Shown in pieces: positions 9,475 through 18,850 of a stretch of 64,000 bases of DNA. The first letter of the stretch is position 1. Every line of letters begins with the position of its first letter. Source of the DNA: Strigamia acuminata (taxonomy: Eukaryota > Arthropoda > Chilopoda > Geophilomorpha > Linotaeniidae); the NCBI GenBank assembly GCA_949358305.1, contig OX442314.1, positions 26,149,118 to 26,213,117 on the forward strand, read 5' to 3'. A program made the translations under genes and the position numbers. The notes beneath the pieces are model-generated. The model saw only the letters and a list, made by a program, of their open reading frames with translations. It was not told the DNA's origin and did not search any database.

Positions 9475-10455
9475 ATGGCTGAAGAGAAGGGAGAAATAAC
9501 ACCTTCAATGATGCAGAGCCTAGTGCCCAAGTTCTCAGGCAATGGGAAAGGTGCCAAGGTAGAAGGCTTCATAAAGAATGCCAAGGCTGCTGCTAAGCTA
9601 GGCAGGTGGAGTGAAAGCTTCACTTGTAGTTTGATGAGATCAAAATTCCACGATGAAGCGAGGGTTTGGGTCGACGAGCATACACTAGCTATGGACTGTG
9701 AGATAGTGGCCGACTTGGAGAAGATGTTATTGGCGAGGTTCGGAGTCAGAGAAACAAGACACGCCAAGTTTGATAAGTTTAGCCAGGCTACCCAAAAGAA
9801 AGGGGAGTCGGCTACAACTTTTGCCTCAAGGATCAAGGGGCTTTGGGAACTTTGTTTTGAAGAAGGGGAAAAAGCGGGTGAGCGCGACGATTTTCAACTG
9901 CAGTCGAGGTTCATTGCGGGACTCACTGGTGAACTATCCAAACAAGTCATTTTGGCTGAGGACTTTGACACCTTTGACGAATGTGTGGCCTGGGCAGCAA
10001 AGCAGGAGCTGGGACTCTCATTCTATTCTAGTAGAGGGAACTCAGGGCTTGCTAAGTTGGAATTGGCAAGTGCAACGCCAAAACCCAAAACTGAGGAACC
10101 GGACAAGCTAGATGGCATTTTGAAGGCAATTAGGGAACTCACAGTAGCAATGCAGCAGAAACAAACTGCACATGTAAGCAATGTAGGAAATTCTTCTAGT
10201 ACATGTTTTAAATGCGGGAAAGAGGGTCATTGGAGTAAGGACTGCAAAGTTCAGAAACAAGACTGGAAATGTAGTTCATGTGGTGGAAAGGGTCATAATA
10301 GCTTTAGATGTGCCAACAATGAAAGTAGGCAGCAGAATTTTAAGCCTAGGTATGAGAAAAAGCCATGGACTAGAGGGCCACACATGGAAAAGAAGGGCGA
10401 CTCAGAGGAAAAAGAAAAGAGTCAGCCAAAACAGGAAGATCCTCCGTTAAAATAG
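9475..10455 (+). CDS. gag: Gag of Gypsy element 1
   Basis: Nucleocapsid/capsid polyprotein of about 326 residues from the ATG at 9475 (MAEEKGEITPSMMQ); an in-frame ATG at 9409 gives a poorer hydrophobic start. The capsid-like part includes FSQATQKKGESATTFASRIK and RFIAGLTGELSKQV, the usual Retrotrans_gag layout. Two CCHC zinc knuckles follow near the C terminus: CFKCGKEGHWSKDC and CSSCGGKGHNSFRC. The tail is Lys/Glu-rich. It ends at TAG directly after a GTTAAAA heptamer, so Pol may be made by ribosomal frameshifting. Confidence 0.93.
   Translation: MAEEKGEITPSMMQSLVPKFSGNGKGAKVEGFIKNAKAAAKLGRWSESFTCSLMRSKFHDEARVWVDEHTLAMDCEIVADLEKMLLARFGVRETRHAKFDKFSQATQKKGESATTFASRIKGLWELCFEEGEKAGERDDFQLQSRFIAGLTGELSKQVILAEDFDTFDECVAWAAKQELGLSFYSSRGNSGLAKLELASATPKPKTEEPDKLDGILKAIRELTVAMQQKQTAHVSNVGNSSSTCFKCGKEGHWSKDCKVQKQDWKCSSCGGKGHNSFRCANNESRQQNFKPRYEKKPWTRGPHMEKKGDSEEKEKSQPKQEDPPLK
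10446..10452 (+). promoter_or_regulatory. candidate -1 ribosomal frameshift site GTTAAAA
   Basis: In the gag frame the last codons read CCG TTA AAA TAG, so the heptamer G TTA AAA sits immediately before the stop. Slipping back one base gives GTT AAA ATA and enters the open pol frame. GTTAAA-type heptamers are a known slippery class. Reinitiation at the ATG at 10464 is the alternative. Confidence 0.5.
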
Positions 10456-10463
10456 AAGGGCAG

Positions 10464-13400
10464 ATGGGACAAGGACCAAGTCCCATCACAGCCCAAATCG
10501 TGGTAAAAACGGGTCTAGAGGATTTTGAGAGTTATGGAGTAGAGAAATTGGAAGATGATGACAGTTTGCAACCAGAGGAATGGCAACAGATTTTTGAGAC
10601 TTTTGGTTCATCCATAGGGACATTGGTACAGGAGGGGGAAACTGAGATGAACAGAAGGGAAAACACGCCGAATTTACAGGACATTCCCCGCCATCTCGAC
10701 CTCTGTAAAATGGAAAAGGGAGAAGACACGCCTAATGAAGGGGACATTCTCATTCACTGTGATCTCTATGAGGGGGAATTATTGGAAGCAGAAGTTAACT
10801 ATTATTCTGAGGTTGTAGATGTCAAGGTGGAAGATTCAGTATTGGGAATAAGTGACACGCCAAAGGGTACACAGGTCACCGACTTCTCAGCACAATGGGT
10901 CGACCAGCAGATACAGGACGGAGAATTTGAGCGCACTGTTAATTACGATCACATAGTAGACACAACGCAATGGGTTAAGCAGTGGCCATATTTTCTGCAT
11001 ATGTTTTTCCTGTATAGTGTAGTATTTGCAGTGGTGATTGCTGAACTTTCCGCAGGATTTTTGGTCAGGGTGGGATCCAAGATAGGACTCACAGCCAGAA
11101 ATCTCTGTTTAGTATGGTTTTATTCACTCCAGGGCCTAGTGATGCAAGGGACAAGATTTTTGTCAGCAGCTGGGAAAATGAGGGAATTAGGGAAGTCACA
11201 AGTCAACCATTGGAATACATTGGGAACTAGATTTTGGTTCAAATTAAGGTTTTTAGTCGTAAGGGTAGGGCGACCTTTGGTGCATTTCGCAATTGTTAGT
11301 CGGAAGGTATCAAGGAAGTTCTATAAAAGGGTGGCTCAGATATTGGGATCCCTAAGCACAGGAAGTGCAACGACATTGAGGCTTTTAGTCGTAAGAGTTG
11401 GACGAGCTTTGGTGCAATTCGCAATTGTAAGTCGGAAGGTATCAGGGAAGTTCTATAACAGGGTGGCTCAGATATTGGGATCCCTAAGCACAGGAAGTGC
11501 AACGACTTTAAAGTTTTTGGTCAAAAGAATGGGACAAACTTGGAAGCATTTCGCAATTGTAAGTCGGAAGGTGGCAAGGAGGTTCTATAAAAGGGTGGGA
11601 CGAACTAGGGTGCATTTCGCAATTGTAAGTCGGAAGGCGTCAAGGGGGTTCTACAAAAAGTTGAAAACTCTAGGTATAGCCAATGTTAAGGCAATAAATG
11701 GGTGGGTGAGTGGAGTTCAGATAATACACCAGGTTGGTGGGTTAAAGGCCCTGAAGATTAATTCCGGCATTCATCCGTATTGGATTTCAACAAGCTTAAA
11801 GGAAGTGGGACGAACTGTGGTGCAATTCACAAGACAAAGATGGAGGGCATCAAGGGGGTTCTACAATAGTTGGAAGGATTTAGGTATGGTCAGTGCAAAG
11901 ATCTTAGATGAGGGGAAGTACAGAAATCAGATAATACACCAAGTGGGTGGGTTAAAGGCCCTGAAGTACAAGGAGCAGATAATACACCAGGTTGGTGGGT
12001 TAAAGGCCCTGCGAATTAGTCCCATTACTCATCTGTATTGGATTGCAGCGAGCATAGGAGAAGTGGAAGTCAAATTGATGATAGACACAGGAGCCTCTGC
12101 TAGCTTGCTAGCTATTGGAGTGTGGCAAGAGTTGCTTAGGAATAATGTAGCCTATGAGGAGGATAAGATCGATTGTGTTTTAGTGGGTGCAACGGGAGAT
12201 GACGTACAACTAATTAAAAAAGTCAGGTTACACATCACAGTCGGAGACACAAGCGTTCATCATTGGATTTACATTTACACCACCACCACGGAGAACAGAG
12301 CAATGTTGAGTGGGATAATGGGGTTGGACTTAATGCAACAATTCAAGGCAAAGATTGACACGGAAACTCACATAATAAATTTTCCAGACTCAACTATACC
12401 TGTACACACATTAGCTAATGTAACATATCGGAGGGGTAAACCTAAAGAAAGTAGTTTTCCCCAAGTGCAAAAGAGTTGCGATGAGTTCCTGTTGGCACTA
12501 CAAAATAAAACTAGTGTTGAAGGGGAATTGCCATGGCAACAAATCCCAAGGGAACTGGTATTAAATGTGGAAAATTGGTGGGACAACCAAAAAGGGGGCG
12601 ATTCATTTTTTAATTATATAGAGGAGATGGACTCGCTAATACAGGCTAACCCTTTTAAAATGGGAGAAATAGATGGGTATTCAATCACGTCTGTTAACCC
12701 ACCAAAGACCGCCATTGCAGTAGATAATTTCAAACTGGACCATTTGACAGAATTGAACAAGTTGCTAGTTGAGGAATTAATAACTGAATATATTGATGTG
12801 TTTGCAATGGACATTTTTGGGTTGGGATGTACGGATAAGATGGAACACCGGATACACCTAACTGATGATGTACCAGTGTGTAAGCGACCTTACACAGTGC
12901 CAGCGGCACAAGTTCAGGTTTTACAAGGATTGATTGATCAATTACTGGAGGCAGGAATTATTGAGCATAGTAATTCACCTTATGCAGCACCGTGCATGTT
13001 GGTCAATGCACCAGGCAAAGCACCACGCTTGGTAATTGATTATAGAGGGTTAAATGTGAAGATCGTATCAGATCAATATCCACTACTGTTGATTGAAATC
13101 TTACTGTCACAATTAGGGGACGGGAGGATCTTCTCTTCAATGGATTGTAGCAACGGATTTTGGCAGGTACCCGTAGCAGTGGGAGATCGAGGCAAAACAG
13201 CTTTCATCACTCCTTTTGGGTTGTACCAATGGACAAGGGTACCCATGGGGTTAAAAACCTCACCTGCAGGATTTCAGCGGTTGTTAAGCAAAACCTTAGA
13301 TGGTATAAGGAATAGTGGAGTATTTGTAGATGATGTATTGGGGTGGACAGCTATATTTTTAGAGCATCCATCACTATTGCGTCAGATTTTTCAACGGTTC

Positions 13401-15773
13401 AGAGAGTCCAAGTTAAAGCTGAAGCCGCCAAAATGTCAATTGGGGGTAACAGAGGTTACATATTTGGGACATGTAATTGGGGAAGGAACAATTAGACCGA
13501 TTGAATCTAAAGTCCAAGCCTTGGAAAAGTGTCGAGCACCAAAGAATGTGCCAGAAGTACGGAGTTATTTGGGGATGACGGGTTACTATAGACGGTTCAT
13601 AAAGAATTTTTCAACTATAGCTTCACCCCTTACCAATTTACTCAAGAAGGATACAGTGTTCGACTGGGGAGAAGCCCAACAGTTAGCCTATGAGACATTA
13701 AAAGGACAGCTGATTAAGGGGCCGATCTTGATTTTGCCAGACTGGAAAGAGAAGTTTTTTTTAGAAACAGATGCTAGTGGACAGGGGTTAGGAGCTATTT
13801 TACAACAACAGGTAAATGGTAGAATGCACCCCGTAGCATTTGCGAGTCGGAGGTTAAACAAAGCAGAACAATGTTACCCCGCAGTGCATTTGGAAGCGAT
13901 GGGATGTGTGTTCGGTGTAAAGCATTTCACCTACTACTTGATGGGCAGAAAATTTACGCTTATCACGGATCACGCACCTCTCACCTTCCTTTTGCAAAAC
14001 TCGCATGCGAAAGCACAGTTTACTAGATGGAGTATGAAACTCCAAGAATACGACTACGACATTGTATACAAGCCAGGGCCCCAGAACAAAGCGGATTTTC
14101 TATCACGGTTGTTACCACCGGATAGCGAGGGCGAAATGAATAAAGTTAATGTTCTCAACACGAGGGATATGTCATTGATTGATTGGTGTCCAGAAAGGAT
14201 AGCGGAAGCCCAATTGGCTGACCCTAAGTTAGAATTTCTAATTGAAGCCGCTAGAGGCAGGACAGCGCAGTTTAAAAGTAAATTTCCGACCTGGGACTCC
14301 TATTATTTGACAGATGATGACATGCTTTATTTGGCTAGAAGTATACATGGGGAAGTAATTTCGATTTTAGTCGTGCCAGAAACCATGGTACCGGCAGTGC
14401 TAGTGCACGAACACAACCGGGAAGGAGCGGGTCATTTTGGCATCGAGAAAATGTTTGAAACTATTAGACAGAAGTACTATTGGCCGGGCATTTACAAAGA
14501 CATAAAGCAGCATGTCAAGTCATGTGACCAATGCAATGCAAGAAAGGGACCAACAGCGAAGGCCCCGATTCAGATGTTCCAGCCAGTGGGAGTACCATTA
14601 GAGCGAATGGGTTGTGATATTTTGGGTCCTTTGAAAATAACTGAGAGAGGCAACCAGTTCATTATCGTGGCAGTTGACTATTTCAGCAAATGGCCAGAAG
14701 CCATGCCCCTGAAAGATCAGAGAGCTGAAACAATTGTTGCGGCATTGGATGTAATGCTTATTCAACGTTATGGACCAATGAAAACAGTCTTAACAGACCA
14801 AGGAACCCCATTTATGTCTGCAGTTTTTAATGATTGGTGCAAAAGTTTGGGTGTAGAGCACGTCAACACCACCTCTTACAGGCCCCAGTGTAATGGGCAG
14901 GTTGAAAGATTCAATGCAACAATAGCTGCTGCATTGTCACATCTTTTGACAGAGGGACACGGGGATTGGGATTTGCAAATTGGCAAAGTATTGATGGCAT
15001 ATAGATTTGCGGTTCACAAAGTAACAGGGCACACACCAGTGTTTTTGTTTACATCGCGTGATCCATTTGGAACAATAGATATGTTCACTAGAGATAATTC
15101 CAGCTCTGTCAGATACATTGCACACCGCAGTGAGGCAATGCAGAATACATTTGGAAGGGTTAGGAAAGCGTTGAATGATTTTGCTGAGCACCAGCAATTG
15201 CAAAGTTTGTCCAAATCAAGGGATAAACAGATAGAAGTAGGAGATTTGGTTTATCTAAAGCATGTGAGGATCAAGCCAGGTGACATAAGAAAATTGGCAC
15301 AACCACATCAGGGTCCATTCAGGGTAATTACAAAAATCAATGATGTGAATTATCGGATTAGACTGATGGAGGATCCTTCAAAGGAACAGACAGTTCATGT
15401 GGATAGACTAAATAAGATAATGGAGCCAAGGATATATCCATATTTGGAATTTGAAAATGAAGAAGCGGAAGCATCTGGGGAGAGTGAAATACACTCAGAG
15501 TCGGATTCTGATGCCGAATTAAACTGGGAAGAGGAAAGAATTTCCCAGAAGAAATGCGCGAGGCAAACAAAAAGGCCGCATGTAGAGGAAGAATTAGTCG
15601 AAGTAGAGGAAGCACAAGGCAATGAGCAATTGGTCGACATACAGACTCAGCCATTGACTGAAAATAAGTTTGGTGGGGGCAGATATCCGCAACGAAATAG
15701 GGAACCCACACGACAGTTCAACGAGTATCACTTGACTAAAATATTGTGGAAAATTTTCGGGGAAAAAGAGTAG
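10464..15773 (+). CDS. pol: Pol of Gypsy element 1: membrane/repeat region, PR, RT, RNase H, INT
   Basis: 1769 residues from the ATG at 10464; the frame is also open upstream into gag. Residues 1-170 are acidic. About 175-202 is a hydrophobic, membrane-like segment (HMFFLYSVVFAVVIAELSAG). About 250-400 holds basic 44-residue repeats (HFAIVSRKVSRKFYKRV), and about 415-520 has three QIIHQVGGLKAL repeats. The protease motif DTGAS is at 541. RT has FVDD at 955-958 in place of the usual Y-x-DD, RNase H has ETDASG near 1102, and integrase has an HHCC finger (HEHNREGAGH...CDQCN) and D1385, D1445 and E1481 (D-x59-D-x35-E). The C terminus is acidic. Open throughout, so it may be active. The pre-protease region is not typical of Gypsy elements. 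Confidence 0.93.
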   Translation: MGQGPSPITAQIVVKTGLEDFESYGVEKLEDDDSLQPEEWQQIFETFGSSIGTLVQEGETEMNRRENTPNLQDIPRHLDLCKMEKGEDTPNEGDILIHCDLYEGELLEAEVNYYSEVVDVKVEDSVLGISDTPKGTQVTDFSAQWVDQQIQDGEFERTVNYDHIVDTTQWVKQWPYFLHMFFLYSVVFAVVIAELSAGFLVRVGSKIGLTARNLCLVWFYSLQGLVMQGTRFLSAAGKMRELGKSQVNHWNTLGTRFWFKLRFLVVRVGRPLVHFAIVSRKVSRKFYKRVAQILGSLSTGSATTLRLLVVRVGRALVQFAIVSRKVSGKFYNRVAQILGSLSTGSATTLKFLVKRMGQTWKHFAIVSRKVARRFYKRVGRTRVHFAIVSRKASRGFYKKLKTLGIANVKAINGWVSGVQIIHQVGGLKALKINSGIHPYWISTSLKEVGRTVVQFTRQRWRASRGFYNSWKDLGMVSAKILDEGKYRNQIIHQVGGLKALKYKEQIIHQVGGLKALRISPITHLYWIAASIGEVEVKLMIDTGASASLLAIGVWQELLRNNVAYEEDKIDCVLVGATGDDVQLIKKVRLHITVGDTSVHHWIYIYTTTTENRAMLSGIMGLDLMQQFKAKIDTETHIINFPDSTIPVHTLANVTYRRGKPKESSFPQVQKSCDEFLLALQNKTSVEGELPWQQIPRELVLNVENWWDNQKGGDSFFNYIEEMDSLIQANPFKMGEIDGYSITSVNPPKTAIAVDNFKLDHLTELNKLLVEELITEYIDVFAMDIFGLGCTDKMEHRIHLTDDVPVCKRPYTVPAAQVQVLQGLIDQLLEAGIIEHSNSPYAAPCMLVNAPGKAPRLVIDYRGLNVKIVSDQYPLLLIEILLSQLGDGRIFSSMDCSNGFWQVPVAVGDRGKTAFITPFGLYQWTRVPMGLKTSPAGFQRLLSKTLDGIRNSGVFVDDVLGWTAIFLEHPSLLRQIFQRFRESKLKLKPPKCQLGVTEVTYLGHVIGEGTIRPIESKVQALEKCRAPKNVPEVRSYLGMTGYYRRFIKNFSTIASPLTNLLKKDTVFDWGEAQQLAYETLKGQLIKGPILILPDWKEKFFLETDASGQGLGAILQQQVNGRMHPVAFASRRLNKAEQCYPAVHLEAMGCVFGVKHFTYYLMGRKFTLITDHAPLTFLLQNSHAKAQFTRWSMKLQEYDYDIVYKPGPQNKADFLSRLLPPDSEGEMNKVNVLNTRDMSLIDWCPERIAEAQLADPKLEFLIEAARGRTAQFKSKFPTWDSYYLTDDDMLYLARSIHGEVISILVVPETMVPAVLVHEHNREGAGHFGIEKMFETIRQKYYWPGIYKDIKQHVKSCDQCNARKGPTAKAPIQMFQPVGVPLERMGCDILGPLKITERGNQFIIVAVDYFSKWPEAMPLKDQRAETIVAALDVMLIQRYGPMKTVLTDQGTPFMSAVFNDWCKSLGVEHVNTTSYRPQCNGQVERFNATIAAALSHLLTEGHGDWDLQIGKVLMAYRFAVHKVTGHTPVFLFTSRDPFGTIDMFTRDNSSSVRYIAHRSEAMQNTFGRVRKALNDFAEHQQLQSLSKSRDKQIEVGDLVYLKHVRIKPGDIRKLAQPHQGPFRVITKINDVNYRIRLMEDPSKEQTVHVDRLNKIMEPRIYPYLEFENEEAEASGESEIHSESDSDAELNWEEERISQKKCARQTKRPHVEEELVEVEEAQGNEQLVDIQTQPLTENKFGGGRYPQRNREPTRQFNEYHLTKILWKIFGEKE
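11251..11655 (+). repeat. 132-bp in-frame tandem repeats in pol
   Basis: Copies start near 11251, 11383 and 11515, exactly 132 bp (44 codons) apart, with a further shorter copy near 11600. Each encodes a basic HFAIVSRK...FYKRV unit; the first two also carry AQILGSLSTGSATTL. A period divisible by three keeps the frame. Confidence 0.85.
11715..12016 (+). repeat. QIIHQVGGLKAL repeats ahead of the protease
   Basis: Three near-identical 36-40 base segments at about 11719, 11929 and 11977 encode QIIHQVGGLKAL. The first and last are followed by related I-x-P-Y/L-Y-W-I sequence, so the segment leading into the protease appears to have been duplicated. Confidence 0.8.
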
Positions 15774-16260
15774 ACAATAGTCCAAAATTGTTGACTAAGA
15801 ATTCGGAAAAATTCGGGTGTTATTGAAGAAATTAATTGTGAGGATGGTTTAAAAATTTTTCTCCTCCCTCTCCATTTTTTTTTTAAAAATTAATTTTGTA
15901 ATTAGGATTTGGATAACGGATTATATGTGTATAAATCTTTTCGTATAAATAGGAATGAAGTTGTTTTGTCAAATGGGGCGAGAAAGAATTTTCTCTCCTC
16001 CTTGTTGTGTATATGTCTAGAAATACTATTAATCTTGGTATTAATCTTGGTGTTAATTTTAGTGTTAATTTTAGTGTTAATTTTGTTCTGGTTAATTTTG
16101 GTAGAATTATTTAAAACATTAAAGGATTGCAAATTTTTGGCGATTCGAAATATATGGTTGAGCGAGCATTGACGGAGCAACTACGGCAAGAATGTCGTAA
16201 TGATGATAGGAGTTAGGCACGGAAAAGAGTCTTTTTTTTTGTGTATGATTCGATGTAAAT
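15774..16260 (+). other. non-coding tail after pol
   Basis: No sense gene is supported. A short repeat of the unit TTAATCTTGG/TTAATTTTAG lies at about 16027-16086; open frames on both strands there come from the repeat. Confidence 0.5.
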
Positions 16261-16276
16261 TTTATTCGAATTTATT
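16261..16276 (-). terminator. polyadenylation signals of the antisense gene
   Basis: Two AATAAA hexamers on the minus strand, at 16276-16271 (overlapping the stop) and 16266-16261. Confidence 0.45.
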
Positions 16277-16392
16277 CAGGTTTGTTTGGGTTAAGGGAAT
16301 CTACGAGACAGTCGGGGTCTCGGATCGTCATCTGCTGACGAAAATGCTCCACGAGAGCGGCTACGTCGTCATCGGCGGCAATGCCGGGCGCG
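16272..16392 (-). CDS. antisense gene exon 2
   Basis: Starts after a pyrimidine-rich TTTGCAG acceptor, completes the split Pro codon, adds 39 codons and ends at TAA (16274-16272). The frame is open only when joined to exon 1 in this phase. Confidence 0.6.
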
Positions 16393-16860
16393 CTGCAAAG
16401 GGAAAGGTTGGAATTGGTTAAATTCGAGAGAAGGAAAAATTTGATTTGATTCTACTTACGGGTTGGAGCTGATGGCGTGTTCGACCTCGATGGCAGAATA
16501 CATGTTTAGGACAAATCCGGGCGGGTCCACGAGCTCAATGGTCGGGGAGAGCGGGCGGTAAATCTCGGCCAAAACCTCGAGTTCGTCATCGGACGATAAG
16601 TAGCACAATGACGGAAAGAAGGTATATTCAAAGTAGTCGGGGAGCGGCGGCTCTTCCATGCCGGCAGGCAAGCGGATCGGGCCAGCCGTGAGGCTGTGGC
16701 CATCGACACTCACGTCCATATGGTCAATGTCGCGAGGAAGTCGCTCGTTGTCCGACGATTCGTCGTCGGCATCGTAGGTTGTCGTCTCGTCACGGGCGCC
16801 ATCGTCGTCGTGGTTTTTGCGGCATTGTCGGTTCAAGTCAAAATCACGGGGAAAAACCAT
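16272..16860 (-). CDS. spliced antisense cargo gene inside Gypsy element 1, product unknown
   Basis: Two exons on the strand opposite to gag/pol: 16860-16460 (401 nt) and 16392-16272 (121 nt with stop), joined by a 67-bp intron with consensus ends (GTAAGT...CCCTTTGCAG). The junction codon is CC|C, giving 173 residues. Exon 1 starts MVFPRDFDLNRQCRK, then a strongly acidic stretch (NHDDDGARDE, DADDESSDNE) and a Pro/Tyr-rich region with LPDYFEYTFFPS. Exon 2 reads APGIAADDDVAALVEHFRQQ and ends NPNKPE. The gene has a TATA-like box upstream and AATAAA at its stop. Its GC content is clearly higher than the AT-rich sequence around it, which suggests capture from elsewhere. I do not recognise a family; a host-derived transduced gene or an element-encoded antisense regulator are both possible. 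Confidence 0.65.
16460..16860 (-). CDS. antisense gene exon 1
   Basis: 133 codons plus two bases from the ATG at 16860 to a GTAAGT donor at 16459. Without splicing the frame would stop at the TAA inside the donor. Confidence 0.65.
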
Positions 16861-16984
16861 TGTTGGTTGGATTGGCGGCGATGAAGGTAGATGCAGAATG
16901 AAATGTGGATGTGAATGTAAAAATTGATTTTTGGATGCAGACAGGAAGTTGGAATTTTTGAGGTTTTTGTCTTTGATTGGTTTT

Positions 16985-16991
16985 CTTATAA
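16985..16991 (-). promoter_or_regulatory. TATA-like box upstream of the antisense gene
   Basis: TTATAAG on the minus strand, 125 bp upstream of the ATG at 16860. Position and composition fit a core promoter; inferred only. Confidence 0.35.
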
Positions 16992-16999
16992 TCCTAAAT

Positions 17000-17928
17000 G
17001 TTGGATTGTGCCAATCATGACAGTTTTAATTATGACACTATGGCAGTAAGGGGAATGCTGGATCACATTTCATTCCAGGAATCAAGACAGAAGGGGGATT
17101 AACTTAAGGGATTAAACGGATTAAAAAGGGGTGAGAAATGCAGACATGGTGACCTTAAGTGTTTTCTTGTTTTATTTTATTAATTAAATATATTGGGGCA
17201 GTTTTTGCAAATCTTTCTCTTGCCTTTTCCTCTCTCTTGAAAAGTAATATTTTTGTATTGTATCACATGAAATTTTGAAGTTTTTTTTTTCCCCTCTGTA
17301 AATATTTCGAGGTATTATTTTCACGTCATTTTTTTTGTTTGGTGAATTTTTTTCCTCAAAGCAAATGAGTGGTGGTACTGTGTTTTAATTGTGTTTTAAT
17401 TGTGTTTTGATTGTGTTTTGTCGCAGAATAATTTAGAATGTGCAATGATTTAGTTGCAAAAGTTCTTTGTGGAGATGATTTTCTCATTATAATATGTTAT
17501 GGAATTGTCTAATGCTTAGAAGTTTTTTTTTTTTGGATGTCTGTTATCACAAATAGTGTTTTGTTGTAAAGATAAGTTTGATTGCAATTTTTTTTATGTA
17601 TGGAATTTCTTGTGGAAATGATTTTCCCATTATGACATGTGTGAAATTATTGAAATTTGGAAAAGTGAGTTTTTTTTGTATATCAAGTCGTTGAGAATTT
17701 TAGGATTCTTGCGTTGTATATCTTGTTGATTCATTACGATTTATTAGTGTTTTATTGCAATAAGGTATTGGCAGATGGTAGATTGTTAATTATTGTGTAG
17801 ACATATGGTACATGTCTAATATTGTTGATTGGTGGAATTGTTGTTGGCAATTAGTGAGTGTATCGGATTCCAGGGGACTGGAATGATTATGTGTCTCAAA
17901 TACTCTTGGGACTTAGAGTTTTTGCGAC
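17000..17928 (+). other. AT-rich 3' untranslated region of Gypsy element 1
   Basis: No coding frame of note on either strand. T-runs and short TTGTGTTTT repeats near 17380-17420. Confidence 0.5.
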
Positions 17929-17936
17929 AGGGGAGA
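17929..17936 (+). promoter_or_regulatory. polypurine tract of Gypsy element 1
   Basis: AGGGGAGA directly abuts the 3' LTR, the usual plus-strand priming position. It is short. Confidence 0.6.
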
Positions 17937-18850
17937 TGTCGTATGGCAACTGTTGGCTGCTCATACATTTCTGTGGGGCAACTGTTGGCCATCCATACAT
18001 CTCTGTGGGACACTTCAGTGAGGCACTTTGATTGGTCAGCCTCGTTTTGAACATTTAGATACCTGCTGTGACACCTGTGATGTGACTAAGTGATGAGTCA
18101 CCAATTCCAGGAATACATGGAACCAATCGGCAAAAGGGATTAAGCAGAGGAGGAGCTTGGTGAGTCATCAACTCTCTGTTTAGCATGGAAAATGGCATTG
18201 GTGATGACACTATTGGGATTAACAAGGGTGGGAACTAACATTCCTGCACTTGTGAAAGAGATAGTGGAAACACAGTGTGTGCAGAACAAGTTTGCAGTTA
18301 GATGTTGTCTTGACCAGTTCACCCAGAGAGCAGTTCCAAGCAGCCCAGACCAAGCAGTAGAAGTTAGGCCACTTCAACCTGTTCCAAGCCAATTCTAAAG
18401 ACCAACTAGAATTATGGATCCAGAGAAGACCTTCCTGAAACTTCAAGGAACCTTGGCTAAGAATCCAGAATGCCACATCTAAGTAGAACATTGGAACATT
18501 CAGGGAGAAGCAGTGTGAAGTGTGTGTCTTTGTGTGTGAAGCAGACAAAGGAAAAGATCTGTGAGTACCAAATTTGCCACCATTTGCAATTTTTCTGTTT
18601 CTTGAATGTGTTAGATTTAACCAATGTTAGCTTTGTGTATTTGTAGTTTAGTTAGTATGGTATTATGTCTTGTAATTACATATACCATTTGGTAGTATTT
18701 GATAGTATTGTGTTAGGAATTTTGGTGTGAACCAGCCTTTTGTATAAAGGCAAATTAAATAAACTTTTGTTCTTTTCTATTTTCAACTTTCAATGTGTTT
18801 GCTTTATTTGAATCTAATTTCCACCGAGCCAAAGAACCCACTTTGCCACA
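17937..18850 (+). repeat. 3' LTR of Gypsy element 1
   Basis: 914 bp, same length as the 5' LTR and almost identical. Followed by CATG, the second copy of the target site. Confidence 0.95.

Larger units (their letters stand above)
7750..18850 (+). mobile_element. Ty3/Gypsy LTR retrotransposon 1 with an antisense cargo gene (11.1 kb)
   Basis: Two 914-bp LTRs (TG...CA) flank an internal region with PBS, gag, -1 frame pol, a 2.2-kb tail and a purine tract. The 4-bp target duplication CATG lies at 7746-7749 and 18851-18854. The LTRs differ at only about two positions by eye (7870 C/T region and the AAG/TAG near 7996), so the insertion is recent. Gene order PR-RT-RNase H-INT places it in Ty3/Gypsy. 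Unusual parts are about 500 residues of repeats and a membrane segment ahead of the protease, and a spliced gene on the opposite strand after pol. No env-like frame was recognised on the sense strand. Confidence 0.95.

Noticed and set aside
15902-16172. Frames on both strands over the TTAATTTTAG repeat
   Set aside because: Low-complexity Ile/Asn/Lys or Leu/Val runs produced by the short repeat.
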